A DNA stretch of 43,467 nt, taken from assembly GCA_022711355.1 (NCBI GenBank), contig JAKLFE010000038.1, positions 1 through 43,467 on the forward strand. Reading direction: 5' to 3'. Within the stretch, counting starts at the first letter, position 1. Every line of letters begins with the position of its first letter. Source of the stretch: Spirochaetota bacterium. Its GTDB lineage: Bacteria; Spirochaetota; Spirochaetia; Treponematales; Rectinemataceae. Positions 1-6,047 of the stretch are shown here, one piece after another. A program made the position numbers and the translations under genes. The notes beneath the pieces are model-generated. The model did not search any database. It had not been told where the DNA came from and was given only the letters and a program-made list of their open reading frames with translations.

Positions 1-475
1 GGCCGAGGCCGACGACGAGGTTGATGGAGGAGGAGCTTCGCAGCTTCGAGCCCAGGGCCGTGTCCCCGGAGGCGAACTCGTCGCTCACCGCGTAAAAGCC
101 GAGGCCGAGCTTCTTGCCCACGTAGCCTAAGCCGAAGGAGAAGCCCCCGCCCAGGCCATTGTCGACGAGGAGCTCGTTCGCGGCGGCTATGGCCGCCGTA
201 TCCTCGCCGCTGGCGACCGCCTTGGCCTTCTCGAAATTATCGTAGGAGGGCTTCACGTAGAGCCAGGTCGAGAGGTCGAGGATCGTGAACTCGCCCTTCT
301 CCGCGGCGAAGCCTGCCGGGTTGCCGTAGAGGGAGTCGAAGCCCGAGGAAACGGAGAGGAAGGAGCCGCCCAGGCCCAGGTCCCGGGCGGTCTTGGGGAC
401 CAGGGCGTCGGGGCCGGCGGCGAAGGCTCCGGATAGGGCGAGGGCGAGGAGGAGGGCCAGGATGCTGCGCTTCAT
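1..475 (-). CDS. Outer-membrane beta-barrel-like protein, UPF0164-like (partial, C-terminus missing)
   Basis: The gene runs off the left edge, so only about 158 N-terminal residues are visible. It starts at an ATG (475-473) and opens with a signal peptide (MKRSILALLLALALSGAFAA). The mature part carries 'ARDLGLGGSFLSVSSGFDSLYGNPAGFA', followed by alternating glycine/aromatic stretches such as GLGGGFSFGLGYVGKKLGLG. The sequence 'R-LG-GG-F-A-----S-Y-NPAGLA' is the usual opening of PorV/FadL-like barrels and of the treponemal UPF0164 family, so an outer-membrane location is likely. It lies 10 nt behind the lipoprotein gene 486-1247 and is probably co-transcribed with it. The family call rests on the N-terminal pattern only; substrate and partner are unknown. 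Confidence 0.7.
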   Translation of the reverse strand, partial: MKRSILALLLALALSGAFAAGPDALVPKTARDLGLGGSFLSVSSGFDSLYGNPAGFAAEKGEFTILDLSTWLYVKPSYDNFEKAKAVASGEDTAAIAAANELLVDNGLGGGFSFGLGYVGKKLGLGFYAVSDEFASGDTALGSKLRSSSSINLVVGLG

Positions 476-485
476 GGTCTTCACC

Positions 486-1247
486 CTAGACTCCATACTC
501 GCCGAGATCGATGCCCGCGGCGTCGACGATGGCGCCGAGGGGCGTGCTCGAGCCGAAGTCGGGGGCGGTATAGGATGGCAGGGCCGTCCCCTGCAGGGCG
601 GCCCAGAGGGCGTCGGCTTTCGCCGTGTCGCTGGCTCCCGGCACCCCGTCGACCAAGGCAGCGACGATGGCTCCCTGGACCGAGAGGGTCGGATCGACCC
701 CGGACAGGCCGTCGGCGCCGATGCTGGTCCCGAGGGCGTCGTAGGCCTCGTCGGCCCGGAGGAGGGCCAGGATGGCCTCTTTGAAGCTCGCCTCGTCCTC
801 GAGGATCTCCGCGGGCAGGGCGGCCTCGACGAAGGTCGTGATGTCGGTGGAGCTCATGGCGTCGAAGTCGATGCCCGCGATCTCGTCGGCTGCGGCGAAG
901 ACTCCGTTCACCAGGTCGAAGGCCCCGCTCGTCTTCAAGAGGACCTCGGCGCAGAGGGCGGCCGCGCCTTGGACGGTCGCGGGATCGGAAGAAGTCGCGT
1001 ATTGGTCCTCGAGATTGGCGACGACGGCGTCCTGCTTGTCGGCGTTATCCTTGAGCTCCTCGAAGAAGGCCGAGGACTCGGCGTAGGACTCCAGCTCGGA
1101 GAGGCTCGCCGAGGAGAGGGAGGCGGCGCTGGGGACCATGAGCTGGCCGAGGCCGGCGTCCTTGAAGAGGTTCGTCTCGAAGAAGGCGTCGCAGGAAGCC
1201 AAGAGCGACGCGGAGAGGAGGGCGAGCCGCAAGGTCCACCGCTTCAT
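486..1247 (-). CDS. Lipoprotein of unknown function
   Basis: A 253-residue protein with a type II signal peptide: MKRWTLRLALLSASLLASC, lipid cysteine at residue 19. The ATG at 1247-1245 is chosen because GGAGG sits 7 nt upstream; the frame stays open further upstream but lacks a signal sequence there. The mature protein is acidic, helical and Ala/Ser/Leu-rich, with no domain I recognise. Many Asp/Glu and few Lys/Arg residues suggest an exported soluble helical fold anchored by lipid. It heads a probable two-gene unit with the barrel protein 1-475, so it may assist or accompany that protein (inference). A sigma-70-like promoter lies at 1295-1322. Confidence 0.8.
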   Translation of the reverse strand: MKRWTLRLALLSASLLASCDAFFETNLFKDAGLGQLMVPSAASLSSASLSELESYAESSAFFEELKDNADKQDAVVANLEDQYATSSDPATVQGAAALCAEVLLKTSGAFDLVNGVFAAADEIAGIDFDAMSSTDITTFVEAALPAEILEDEASFKEAILALLRADEAYDALGTSIGADGLSGVDPTLSVQGAIVAALVDGVPGASDTAKADALWAALQGTALPSYTAPDFGSSTPLGAIVDAAGIDLGEYGV

Positions 1248-1294
1248 AAGGCAACCTCCAAGTCCGGAGCATTTCACTTTTTGCTGGTCCCTAC

Positions 1295-1322
1295 AAAATA
1301 GCGCATGGCCGGCCGAAATCAA
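1295..1322 (-). promoter_or_regulatory. Promoter of lipoprotein gene 486-1247
   Basis: Read on the minus strand: TTGATT (1322-1317), 16-nt spacer, TATTTT (1300-1295). The predicted transcript start near 1288 leaves a 40-nt leader containing the GGAGG ribosome site. The -35 box overlaps the hairpin at 1321-1348 that follows mtaB. Confidence 0.5.
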
Positions 1323-1348
1323 GCGGGAAGGGCCGTCCCTCGCCGCTT
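1321..1348. terminator. Imperfect hairpin downstream of mtaB
   Basis: AAGCGG (1321-1326) pairs with CCGCTT (1343-1348). An inner AGGG/CCCT stem (1329-1332 / 1337-1340) closes a 4-nt loop, and a 2x2 internal loop separates the two stems. It lies about 50 nt past the mtaB stop codon. No U-run follows, so termination is only possible. Confidence 0.3.
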
Positions 1349-1377
1349 CTAATTATCGACAGCTTCGCGAAATTTAC

Positions 1378-1414
1378 CGACGATGTACGCGTTATTAATC
1401 GACGATGTACGCGT
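1378..1414. repeat. 15-bp direct repeat across the mtaB stop codon
   Basis: CGACGATGTACGCGT occurs at 1378-1392 and again at 1400-1414, a 22-bp period. The second copy encodes the last residues of MtaB (AYIV); the first lies just beyond the TAA stop. It looks like a local tandem duplication. Confidence 0.8.
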
Positions 1415-2879
1415 CCAAATCGAAGCCGGAATCGGAGCTCTGCCCCCCGGCGGCAGCTCCCGCCCCCCCTAGGCCCGAGCTCTGTCCCCGGAAGCCCGGC
1501 TCCGTCCCCGTAGGGCCGCGGCCGAGGGGGGCGGTCCGGCAGCGCAGGGCCGAACCCCGGCGGAGCCCCGCCGGCGCGCCCCGGAGGCGGAGCTTGAGGT
1601 AGTTCTCGGAGGTGGCCTGCAGCTCTGTCCCCGGCTCGCCATCCATCCTCGCGAGCTCTGTCCCCGGCGCCTCGAGCTCTGTCCCCCGGCCGGCCCCTTC
1701 CTCGAGCACGGCCGAGAGCTCCCGGCCCGCCCAGCGGGCCGCATAGGCCGCACGGCCCTCCCGGGCGAGGGCCGTCAGGAGCTCGACCCGCTCCCCGGCG
1801 ACCCGTTCGGGCACCCGGGGCCGCAGCTCCCAGGCCCTCGTGCCCGGCCGCGGCGAGAAGGGGAAAGCGTGGATCCAGGCGAAGCCGCAGGCCCGGGCGA
1901 GCTCGACCGTGGCGGCGAAGTCGGCCTCGGACTCGCCGGGGAAGCCGGCGATGAGGTCGCAGGCTATAAAGGGGTCGCCCCTCGCCCGCCTGAGGGCCTC
2001 GACCGCCCGGACGACTCGGTCCCGGCGGTAGCGCCGGCCCATGGCGGCGAGGAGGGGATCGGAGCCCGATTGGACGGGAAGGTGGGCGTGGGGCCTGATC
2101 CGCGGGTGGGCGAAGGCCTCGATGAACTCGGCGTCGACCGCCTCGGGCTCGTAGGAGGAAAGCCGGATGGGGACGGAGCTCGTCCCCTCGATAAGGAGGC
2201 GGAGGAGGCCGGGGAAGCTCCGTCCCTCGGAGCGGTATTGGGAGAGGTTCACCCCGGTCAGGACGATCTCGGCGGCGCCTCCCTCCTCGAGCTCCCGGGC
2301 CCGCTCGAGGACCTCCCCGGCCGCGAGGCTCGAGGAGGGCCCCCGGGCGATGCAGACCCGGCAGTAGGCGCAGCGGTTGTCGCAGCCGTCCTGGATCTTG
2401 AGGGAGGGCCGGGAGTGGAAGGCGAAGCGCTCCGGCCTATAGGCGAAGCGGTCCGCCTCCCGGGCCCCGGGGCCGGCGAGCCACTCGCGGAGGGCGGGGC
2501 CCAGCTCGCCGTGGCCCTGCCAGTTCTCCCCGAGCCAGTCGGGCAGGCCGAGGAGGGAGGCCTTGTCCTCGCCGGGCAGGACGAGGGCCCGGCTGTCGAG
2601 GGCGGACAGGGCCTCGGCCTCCACCTGGGCGTAGCAGCCGGTCAGGAGGACGAGGGAGGAGGGGGACTCGGCCAAGGCCGAGCGCGCGATGCGCCGGGCC
2701 TTCTGCTCGGCCTTGCTCGTGACCGTGCAGGTGTTCACGACGACGAGGTCGGGGGCCGGGCCGGCCGCGGCGCCGGAGAGGACGGTCCAGCCGGCGCGGC
2801 GGAAGGCGTCGGCCGCCGACTCGGACTCGAGCTGGTTGAGCTTGCAGCCGAGGCTGCGGAAGGCCACCGTGTAGCGCAC
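1395..2879 (-). CDS. mtaB: tRNA (N6-threonylcarbamoyladenosine-C2) methylthiotransferase
   Basis: A radical-SAM enzyme that converts t6A37 to ms2t6A37 in ANN-decoding tRNAs. The N-terminal UPF0004 domain shows its three cluster cysteines in SLGCKLNQLESE, NTCTV and TGCYAQ. The radical-SAM motif CxxxCxxC is CDNRCAYC, followed by GVNLSQY and RLSSYEPE. 'GCK-NQ-ES' separates MtaB from MiaB and RimO. The C-terminal TRAM-like segment (ENYLKLRLRG) is embedded in low-complexity sequence (GTEL, GTEP and GQSS motifs) produced by a DNA repeat at 1434-1689. The GTG at 2879 is preferred because GAGGAG lies 9 nt upstream; a TTG at 2903 would add eight residues but has no ribosome site. Sua5, which makes the t6A precursor, is at 16208-17227. 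Confidence 0.92.
   Translation of the reverse strand: MRYTVAFRSLGCKLNQLESESAADAFRRAGWTVLSGAAAGPAPDLVVVNTCTVTSKAEQKARRIARSALAESPSSLVLLTGCYAQVEAEALSALDSRALVLPGEDKASLLGLPDWLGENWQGHGELGPALREWLAGPGAREADRFAYRPERFAFHSRPSLKIQDGCDNRCAYCRVCIARGPSSSLAAGEVLERARELEEGGAAEIVLTGVNLSQYRSEGRSFPGLLRLLIEGTSSVPIRLSSYEPEAVDAEFIEAFAHPRIRPHAHLPVQSGSDPLLAAMGRRYRRDRVVRAVEALRRARGDPFIACDLIAGFPGESEADFAATVELARACGFAWIHAFPFSPRPGTRAWELRPRVPERVAGERVELLTALAREGRAAYAARWAGRELSAVLEEGAGRGTELEAPGTELARMDGEPGTELQATSENYLKLRLRGAPAGLRRGSALRCRTAPLGRGPTGTEPGFRGQSSGLGGAGAAAGGQSSDSGFDLDAYIVD
1434..1689. repeat. Dispersed GAGCTCTGTCCCCGG repeats inside mtaB 3' end
   Basis: Copies read on the plus strand: 1477-1491 and 1653-1667 (exact), 1621-1634 (exact minus the first G), 1674-1689 (one extra C), 1435-1450 (GAGCTCTGCCCCCCGG) and 1498-1510 (degenerate, GGCTCCGTCCCCG). 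In the mtaB frame the same DNA word is read as GTEL in three copies and as GQSS in two. The repeat is therefore of DNA, not protein, origin. Confidence 0.8.
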
Positions 2880-2919
2880 GCGGGAAGGCTCCTCTTGGGA
2901 CAAAGGCGGCAGGCGGCCG

Positions 2920-3549
2920 CTAGCGGGACCGGGCCTGGACCCGGGCCTGGCCCGCCAGGGCGTCCTCGAGCCGGGGATCGATGGCGAGGGCCCGGGCGTA
3001 GGCCTGGGCCGCCTGAGCGGAATCGCCCGCCTTCTCGCGGGCCCAGCCGAGCCTGGTCCACCAGCGGGCGTTGCCCGGCGAGTACTGGAGGGCGGCGGTG
3101 AGGGCTATGTCGGCGTGGGCGAAACGGGCGAGCCTGAGGTAGGTCTCGCCCATGTAATAGTACGCCAAGCCGACGCGGCCGCCCTCGGGGACGGCCATGA
3201 CGTAGTTCTGGAAATTGCGGAGGGCGGCCTCGTTGCGCCCGAGGTGGAAGGCGGCCTCGCCGAGGGACTCGGTCAGGCGGGGATCCCGCCTGAGCTCGTA
3301 GCCCTTGAGGGCGTAGTTCTCGGCGTCGGCGTAGCGCTCGAGGCCGATGAGGCTCCAGGCGAGGAGGACATAGGCCTCGACCTGGGCCGGGTCCCTGCGC
3401 AGCTCCTCGAGGCAGGCCTGGCGGGCCTCCTCGTAGCGGCCCTCGGCGTAGCGCTTCTGGGCCTCGGCCAGGGCCCCGAGGCCCTGGGCCCCGAGGGGGA
3501 GGGCGAGGAGGGCGAGGGCCAGGGCCAGGGCGCCCCTAGGCCTTGGCAT
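2920..3549 (-). CDS. Exported TPR-repeat protein
   Basis: A 209-residue protein with an N-terminal signal peptide (ALALALALLALPLGAQG, no lipobox) and about four to five tetratricopeptide units over residues 25-205. Examples are 'AQKRYAEGRYEEARQACLEELRRDPAQVEAYVLLAWSLIGLERYADAENYALKG' -like helices and 'GWAREKAGDSAQAAQAYARALAIDP'. TPR arrays hold partner proteins, so a periplasmic scaffold role is likely; the partner is not visible. Its ATG overlaps the last 14 nt of the bactofilin gene, which implies translational coupling and joint action with the bactofilin at the envelope. mtaB follows after a short gap and may share the transcript. Confidence 0.8.
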   Translation of the reverse strand: MPRPRGALALALALLALPLGAQGLGALAEAQKRYAEGRYEEARQACLEELRRDPAQVEAYVLLAWSLIGLERYADAENYALKGYELRRDPRLTESLGEAAFHLGRNEAALRNFQNYVMAVPEGGRVGLAYYYMGETYLRLARFAHADIALTAALQYSPGNARWWTRLGWAREKAGDSAQAAQAYARALAIDPRLEDALAGQARVQARSR

Positions 3550-3907
3550 CGACCTTGGGCGCCGTCATGCGGCAGGCGCCGTTGAAGCGGCAGCCCGTCT
3601 CCATCGTGATCTGGGGGGCGGTCACGTCGCCGTCGACCGCCGCGCAGGCGAAGAGCTCGACCCGCTCCCGGGCGGAGATGTTGCCCTTCACGCTGCCCTT
3701 GACCGAGACGACGGTGGCGACGATATCGGCCTCGATGCGGGCCTTCTCGTCGATATAGAGCTCGCTCTCGGAGCGGATGATCCCGCTCACCTTGCCCTTG
3801 ATCATGAGGGGCTTCTTGAAGCTCATCTCGCCGGCGAACTCGACGTCGGGGGCGAGGACGGTGTCGAGCTGCTCCTCGTCGACCGCGGTGATCTGCACTT
3901 CCGTCAT
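3536..3907 (-). CDS. Bactofilin (polymer-forming cytoskeletal protein)
   Basis: A 123-residue protein starting MTEVQITAVDEEQ. The core (about residues 25-115) shows regularly spaced small/hydrophobic residues of a right-handed beta-helix: FKKPLMIKGKVSGIIRSESELYIDEKARIEADIVATVVSVKGSVKGNISARERVEL. This is the bactofilin fold (DUF583), which polymerises without nucleotide and organises cell shape or wall enzymes at the membrane. The ATG at 3907 is chosen because the upstream in-frame extension runs through the promoter (-35 at 3946-3941). No Shine-Dalgarno is visible, and the -10 box ends 9 nt before the ATG. It is translationally coupled to the TPR gene. Confidence 0.9.
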   Translation of the reverse strand: MTEVQITAVDEEQLDTVLAPDVEFAGEMSFKKPLMIKGKVSGIIRSESELYIDEKARIEADIVATVVSVKGSVKGNISARERVELFACAAVDGDVTAPQITMETGCRFNGACRMTAPKVDAKA

Positions 3908-3916
3908 GGTTGCTCG

Positions 3917-3946
3917 ATGATAGGGGATGGGGACGGGGATTGGCAA
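3917..3946 (-). promoter_or_regulatory. Promoter of bactofilin gene, near-leaderless
   Basis: TTGCCA (3946-3941), 18-nt spacer, TATCAT (3922-3917), then 9 nt to the ATG. The expected transcript start leaves at most about 3 nt of leader, and no purine-rich ribosome site exists there. Confidence 0.55.
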
Positions 3947-3991
3947 GGGAGCGGGGGGTAGCCGTCGATCCGCTTCCGCTTCGATTCATAC

Positions 3992-4020
3992 TTTACGGCG
4001 ATAAATAAATATTCTATACT
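3992..4020 (+). promoter_or_regulatory. Promoter of lipoprotein gene 4054-4974
   Basis: TTTACG (3992-3997), 17-nt spacer, TATACT (4015-4020), within the most AT-rich stretch of this part of the window. A Shine-Dalgarno AAGGAG (4043-4048) lies 5 nt before the ATG. Confidence 0.65.
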
Positions 4021-4053
4021 TTTTTAGCTTTTACAAAATATCAAGGAGCTCGT

Positions 4054-4974
4054 ATGCGAAAAGCCTTTCTCGCCCTCATCGCCGCAACCCTTCTGTTCGC
4101 CTCCTCCTGCGCCCAAGCTGGCGGCGGCTCGGGGGACAAGAAGGCGACTATAACCGGCGTGGGCTGGTCCATCCAGAACATGAAGTACATCTCCGGCGCC
4201 ACCTGCGGCTACAACTTCACGATCTACTACGAGGGGGATATCGGCGCGGAGGACGTTGAGTACGCCGAGATCGGGGTACCCAACGACAGCGAACACGTCT
4301 GGGGCTTCGACCTAGCCGATGAGCCTGGGCTCCTCGATGCCGCCCGCTCGCGGATCAGCGAATCGGGTTTCGTCTTCAGCGCCTGTAACGATGTCCTCCC
4401 CATCGGCGCGACGAAGGCCGTCCTCGTGCTCAAGAACGGCTCGCGATCCGAGTATTCCTTTACGACCGGGATACCCGGCATGATCGGGGCGAATGGGTAT
4501 CAGTACGTCTATACCGCGGATTACGATCCCGACGCCTACCCCATCCCGGCGGGATCGCGCAGGGCGGCCCTGGGCCGAGCCACGATCAGCTCGGGAACCT
4601 ATGACCCCACCTCAATCTATTTGAATTTCGCCATCAACGACGGCTACGCCTACAACGGCTACGTCTGGGCCTACGATGGTTCGGACAACTTCCTCGGAGT
4701 CTCCCACCGCTTCTACAACACCGGCACCTACGCCGCCGATCCCTACCTCAACAGCGGCGGCGGATTGAAAAAGGATGGTTCTACCAATAGCGCGGTCTTG
4801 AAGGCCAGCGACTTCTACACTGGCAGCGGCGCGTCGATGAGTTCGACGGTCTTCGGCCAGATCAGCCGCTGCGAGGTCGTCCTCCTCGACGGCGCCCAGT
4901 ACGCGACGCCGGGCGATTACTCGGGCTACGATCACCGCTCGGTGTCCGACACCATCACCCTGATCGCGGACTAG
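4054..4974 (+). CDS. Lipoprotein of unknown function, AT-richer than neighbours
   Basis: A 306-residue protein with lipobox FASSC (cysteine 19), then a Gly-rich tether (AGGGSGDKK). The rest is rich in Tyr, Asn, Asp, Gly and Ser with beta-type patterns such as YAYNGYVWAYDGSDNF and YQYVYTADYDPDAYP, suggesting an exposed all-beta fold. I recognise no family. Codons ending in A or T (gat, tat, aat, ggt) are clearly more frequent than in flanking genes, and the promoter is strong. It is monocistronic, between the divergent bactofilin gene and the convergent rsmA. This could be recent acquisition or relaxed selection on a surface antigen-like protein (inference). Confidence 0.8.
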   Translation: MRKAFLALIAATLLFASSCAQAGGGSGDKKATITGVGWSIQNMKYISGATCGYNFTIYYEGDIGAEDVEYAEIGVPNDSEHVWGFDLADEPGLLDAARSRISESGFVFSACNDVLPIGATKAVLVLKNGSRSEYSFTTGIPGMIGANGYQYVYTADYDPDAYPIPAGSRRAALGRATISSGTYDPTSIYLNFAINDGYAYNGYVWAYDGSDNFLGVSHRFYNTGTYAADPYLNSGGGLKKDGSTNSAVLKASDFYTGSGASMSSTVFGQISRCEVVLLDGAQYATPGDYSGYDHRSVSDTITLIAD

Positions 4975-4991
4975 CCAGGGGAACGCGACGC

Positions 4992-5009
4992 GGCCGGGGG
5001 CTCCCGGCC
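4992..5009. terminator. GC hairpin between convergent genes
   Basis: GGCCGGG (4992-4998), loop GGCT, CCCGGCC (5003-5009), 17 nt after the lipoprotein stop and before the end of the convergent rsmA. A 7-bp stem without a U-tract; it could act in either direction. Confidence 0.35.
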
Positions 5010-5058
5010 CGGCGTCAGCCGCAAGGCAATCTGCCGCTCTCCCGCCGCGGCAAGGCCG

Positions 5059-5934
5059 CTACCGTGCCGGGAGGGCGCGGAAGACCGCGGCCAGCTCCTC
5101 GGGCTTGAGGGCCTCGGCGCGGACGTCGGCGCGGATGCCGAGGGACTCGAGGGCGGCGGCGAGGGCGGCCTCGTCGTAGCCGGCCGCGCGGAGGTTGTTC
5201 CGCAGGGTCTTGCGCCGCGAGGAGAAGCCCGCGCGGACGAATGCCGAGAAGGCCTTCCGCTCCCCGGCGGCCACCGGGTCGCGGCGCGGCTCCAGGGTGG
5301 CCACCGTGCTCGTGACCTTGGGGACGGGCCAGAAGGAGGCCGCCCCGAGGTCGAAGGCGAGGCGGACCTTGCAGGCCGAGGTGCAGAGCACCGAGAAGGC
5401 CGAATAATCCTTGACCCCCGGCTTGGCCGCCATGCGGAGGGCCGCCTCCTTCTGGACGGTGAAGACCATGCGGGGCGGGATGAGCCCTCCCTCGAGGAGG
5501 GCGGCCACGATGGCGTTGGCCGCGCTGTAGGGCAGGTTGCCGAAGACGCGATCGGGGGCCCGCCCGGCGGCCTCGAGCTCGCCCCGCCAGGTGTCGAGGA
5601 AATCGCCCTCGACGAGGCGGAAGCCGGGCCTCGCCCCGAAGGCGCTCCGGAGGACCCGCGCGAAGCCGTGATCGATCTCGAAGGCGGTGACCGCGAGCCC
5701 CGCGTCGAGGGCGAGGGCGGTCATGGAGCCGATGCCGGGCCCGATCTCCCAGACCGGGGCCCCGCTCCCCGCCTCGAGCTTGAGCTCGGCCAACACCCGC
5801 TCGCGAGCCCCCCTGCTTATAAGGAAGTTCTGCCCGAAGCGCTTGGACATGGCCAGGCCCTCGGCCTCGAGGAAGGCCTTGAGCGCGCTCGGCGAGTCGT
5901 AGTCTAGGAAGGGCTGCTGCCCGTCGTTCGGCAT
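5059..5934 (-). CDS. rsmA: 16S rRNA dimethyladenosine transferase
   Basis: KsgA/RsmA dimethylates two adjacent adenines in the 3' hairpin of 16S rRNA during small-subunit maturation. The 291-residue protein has 'KRFGQNFLIS' (residues 31-40, family signature), SAM motif EIGPGIG (63-69), acidic FEID (about 85-88), and catalytic motif NLPY (133-136). A C-terminal helical domain includes FSSRRKTLRNNL. The length is close to the family norm. The ATG at 5934 is preferred over a GTG at 5949. No Shine-Dalgarno is present: TATGCT ends 6 nt before the ATG, suggesting a leaderless message. Confidence 0.93.
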   Translation of the reverse strand: MPNDGQQPFLDYDSPSALKAFLEAEGLAMSKRFGQNFLISRGARERVLAELKLEAGSGAPVWEIGPGIGSMTALALDAGLAVTAFEIDHGFARVLRSAFGARPGFRLVEGDFLDTWRGELEAAGRAPDRVFGNLPYSAANAIVAALLEGGLIPPRMVFTVQKEAALRMAAKPGVKDYSAFSVLCTSACKVRLAFDLGAASFWPVPKVTSTVATLEPRRDPVAAGERKAFSAFVRAGFSSRRKTLRNNLRAAGYDEAALAAALESLGIRADVRAEALKPEELAAVFRALPAR

Positions 5935-5940
5935 GGAGCG

Positions 5941-5970
5941 AGCATACACGAAAGCGGCGCCGCTTGTCCG
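5941..5970 (-). promoter_or_regulatory. Leaderless promoter of rsmA
   Basis: CGGACA (5970-5965), 18-nt spacer, TATGCT (5946-5941), exactly 6 nt to the ATG at 5934. The predicted transcript start is the A of the start codon. Confidence 0.5.
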
Positions 5971-6047
5971 TATCGAAGTTCGACGGAAGGAACTTGGTCC
6001 ATGACGGCTCCGGGGATGGGGCCCCGCTCGCGCTGTGGCGCATCGCG

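Noticed and set aside
3908..3946. Extended bactofilin start at 3946 (TTG)
   Set aside because: That codon is part of the -35 box TTGCCA, and the extra residues (Pro/Ile-rich) are not family-like.
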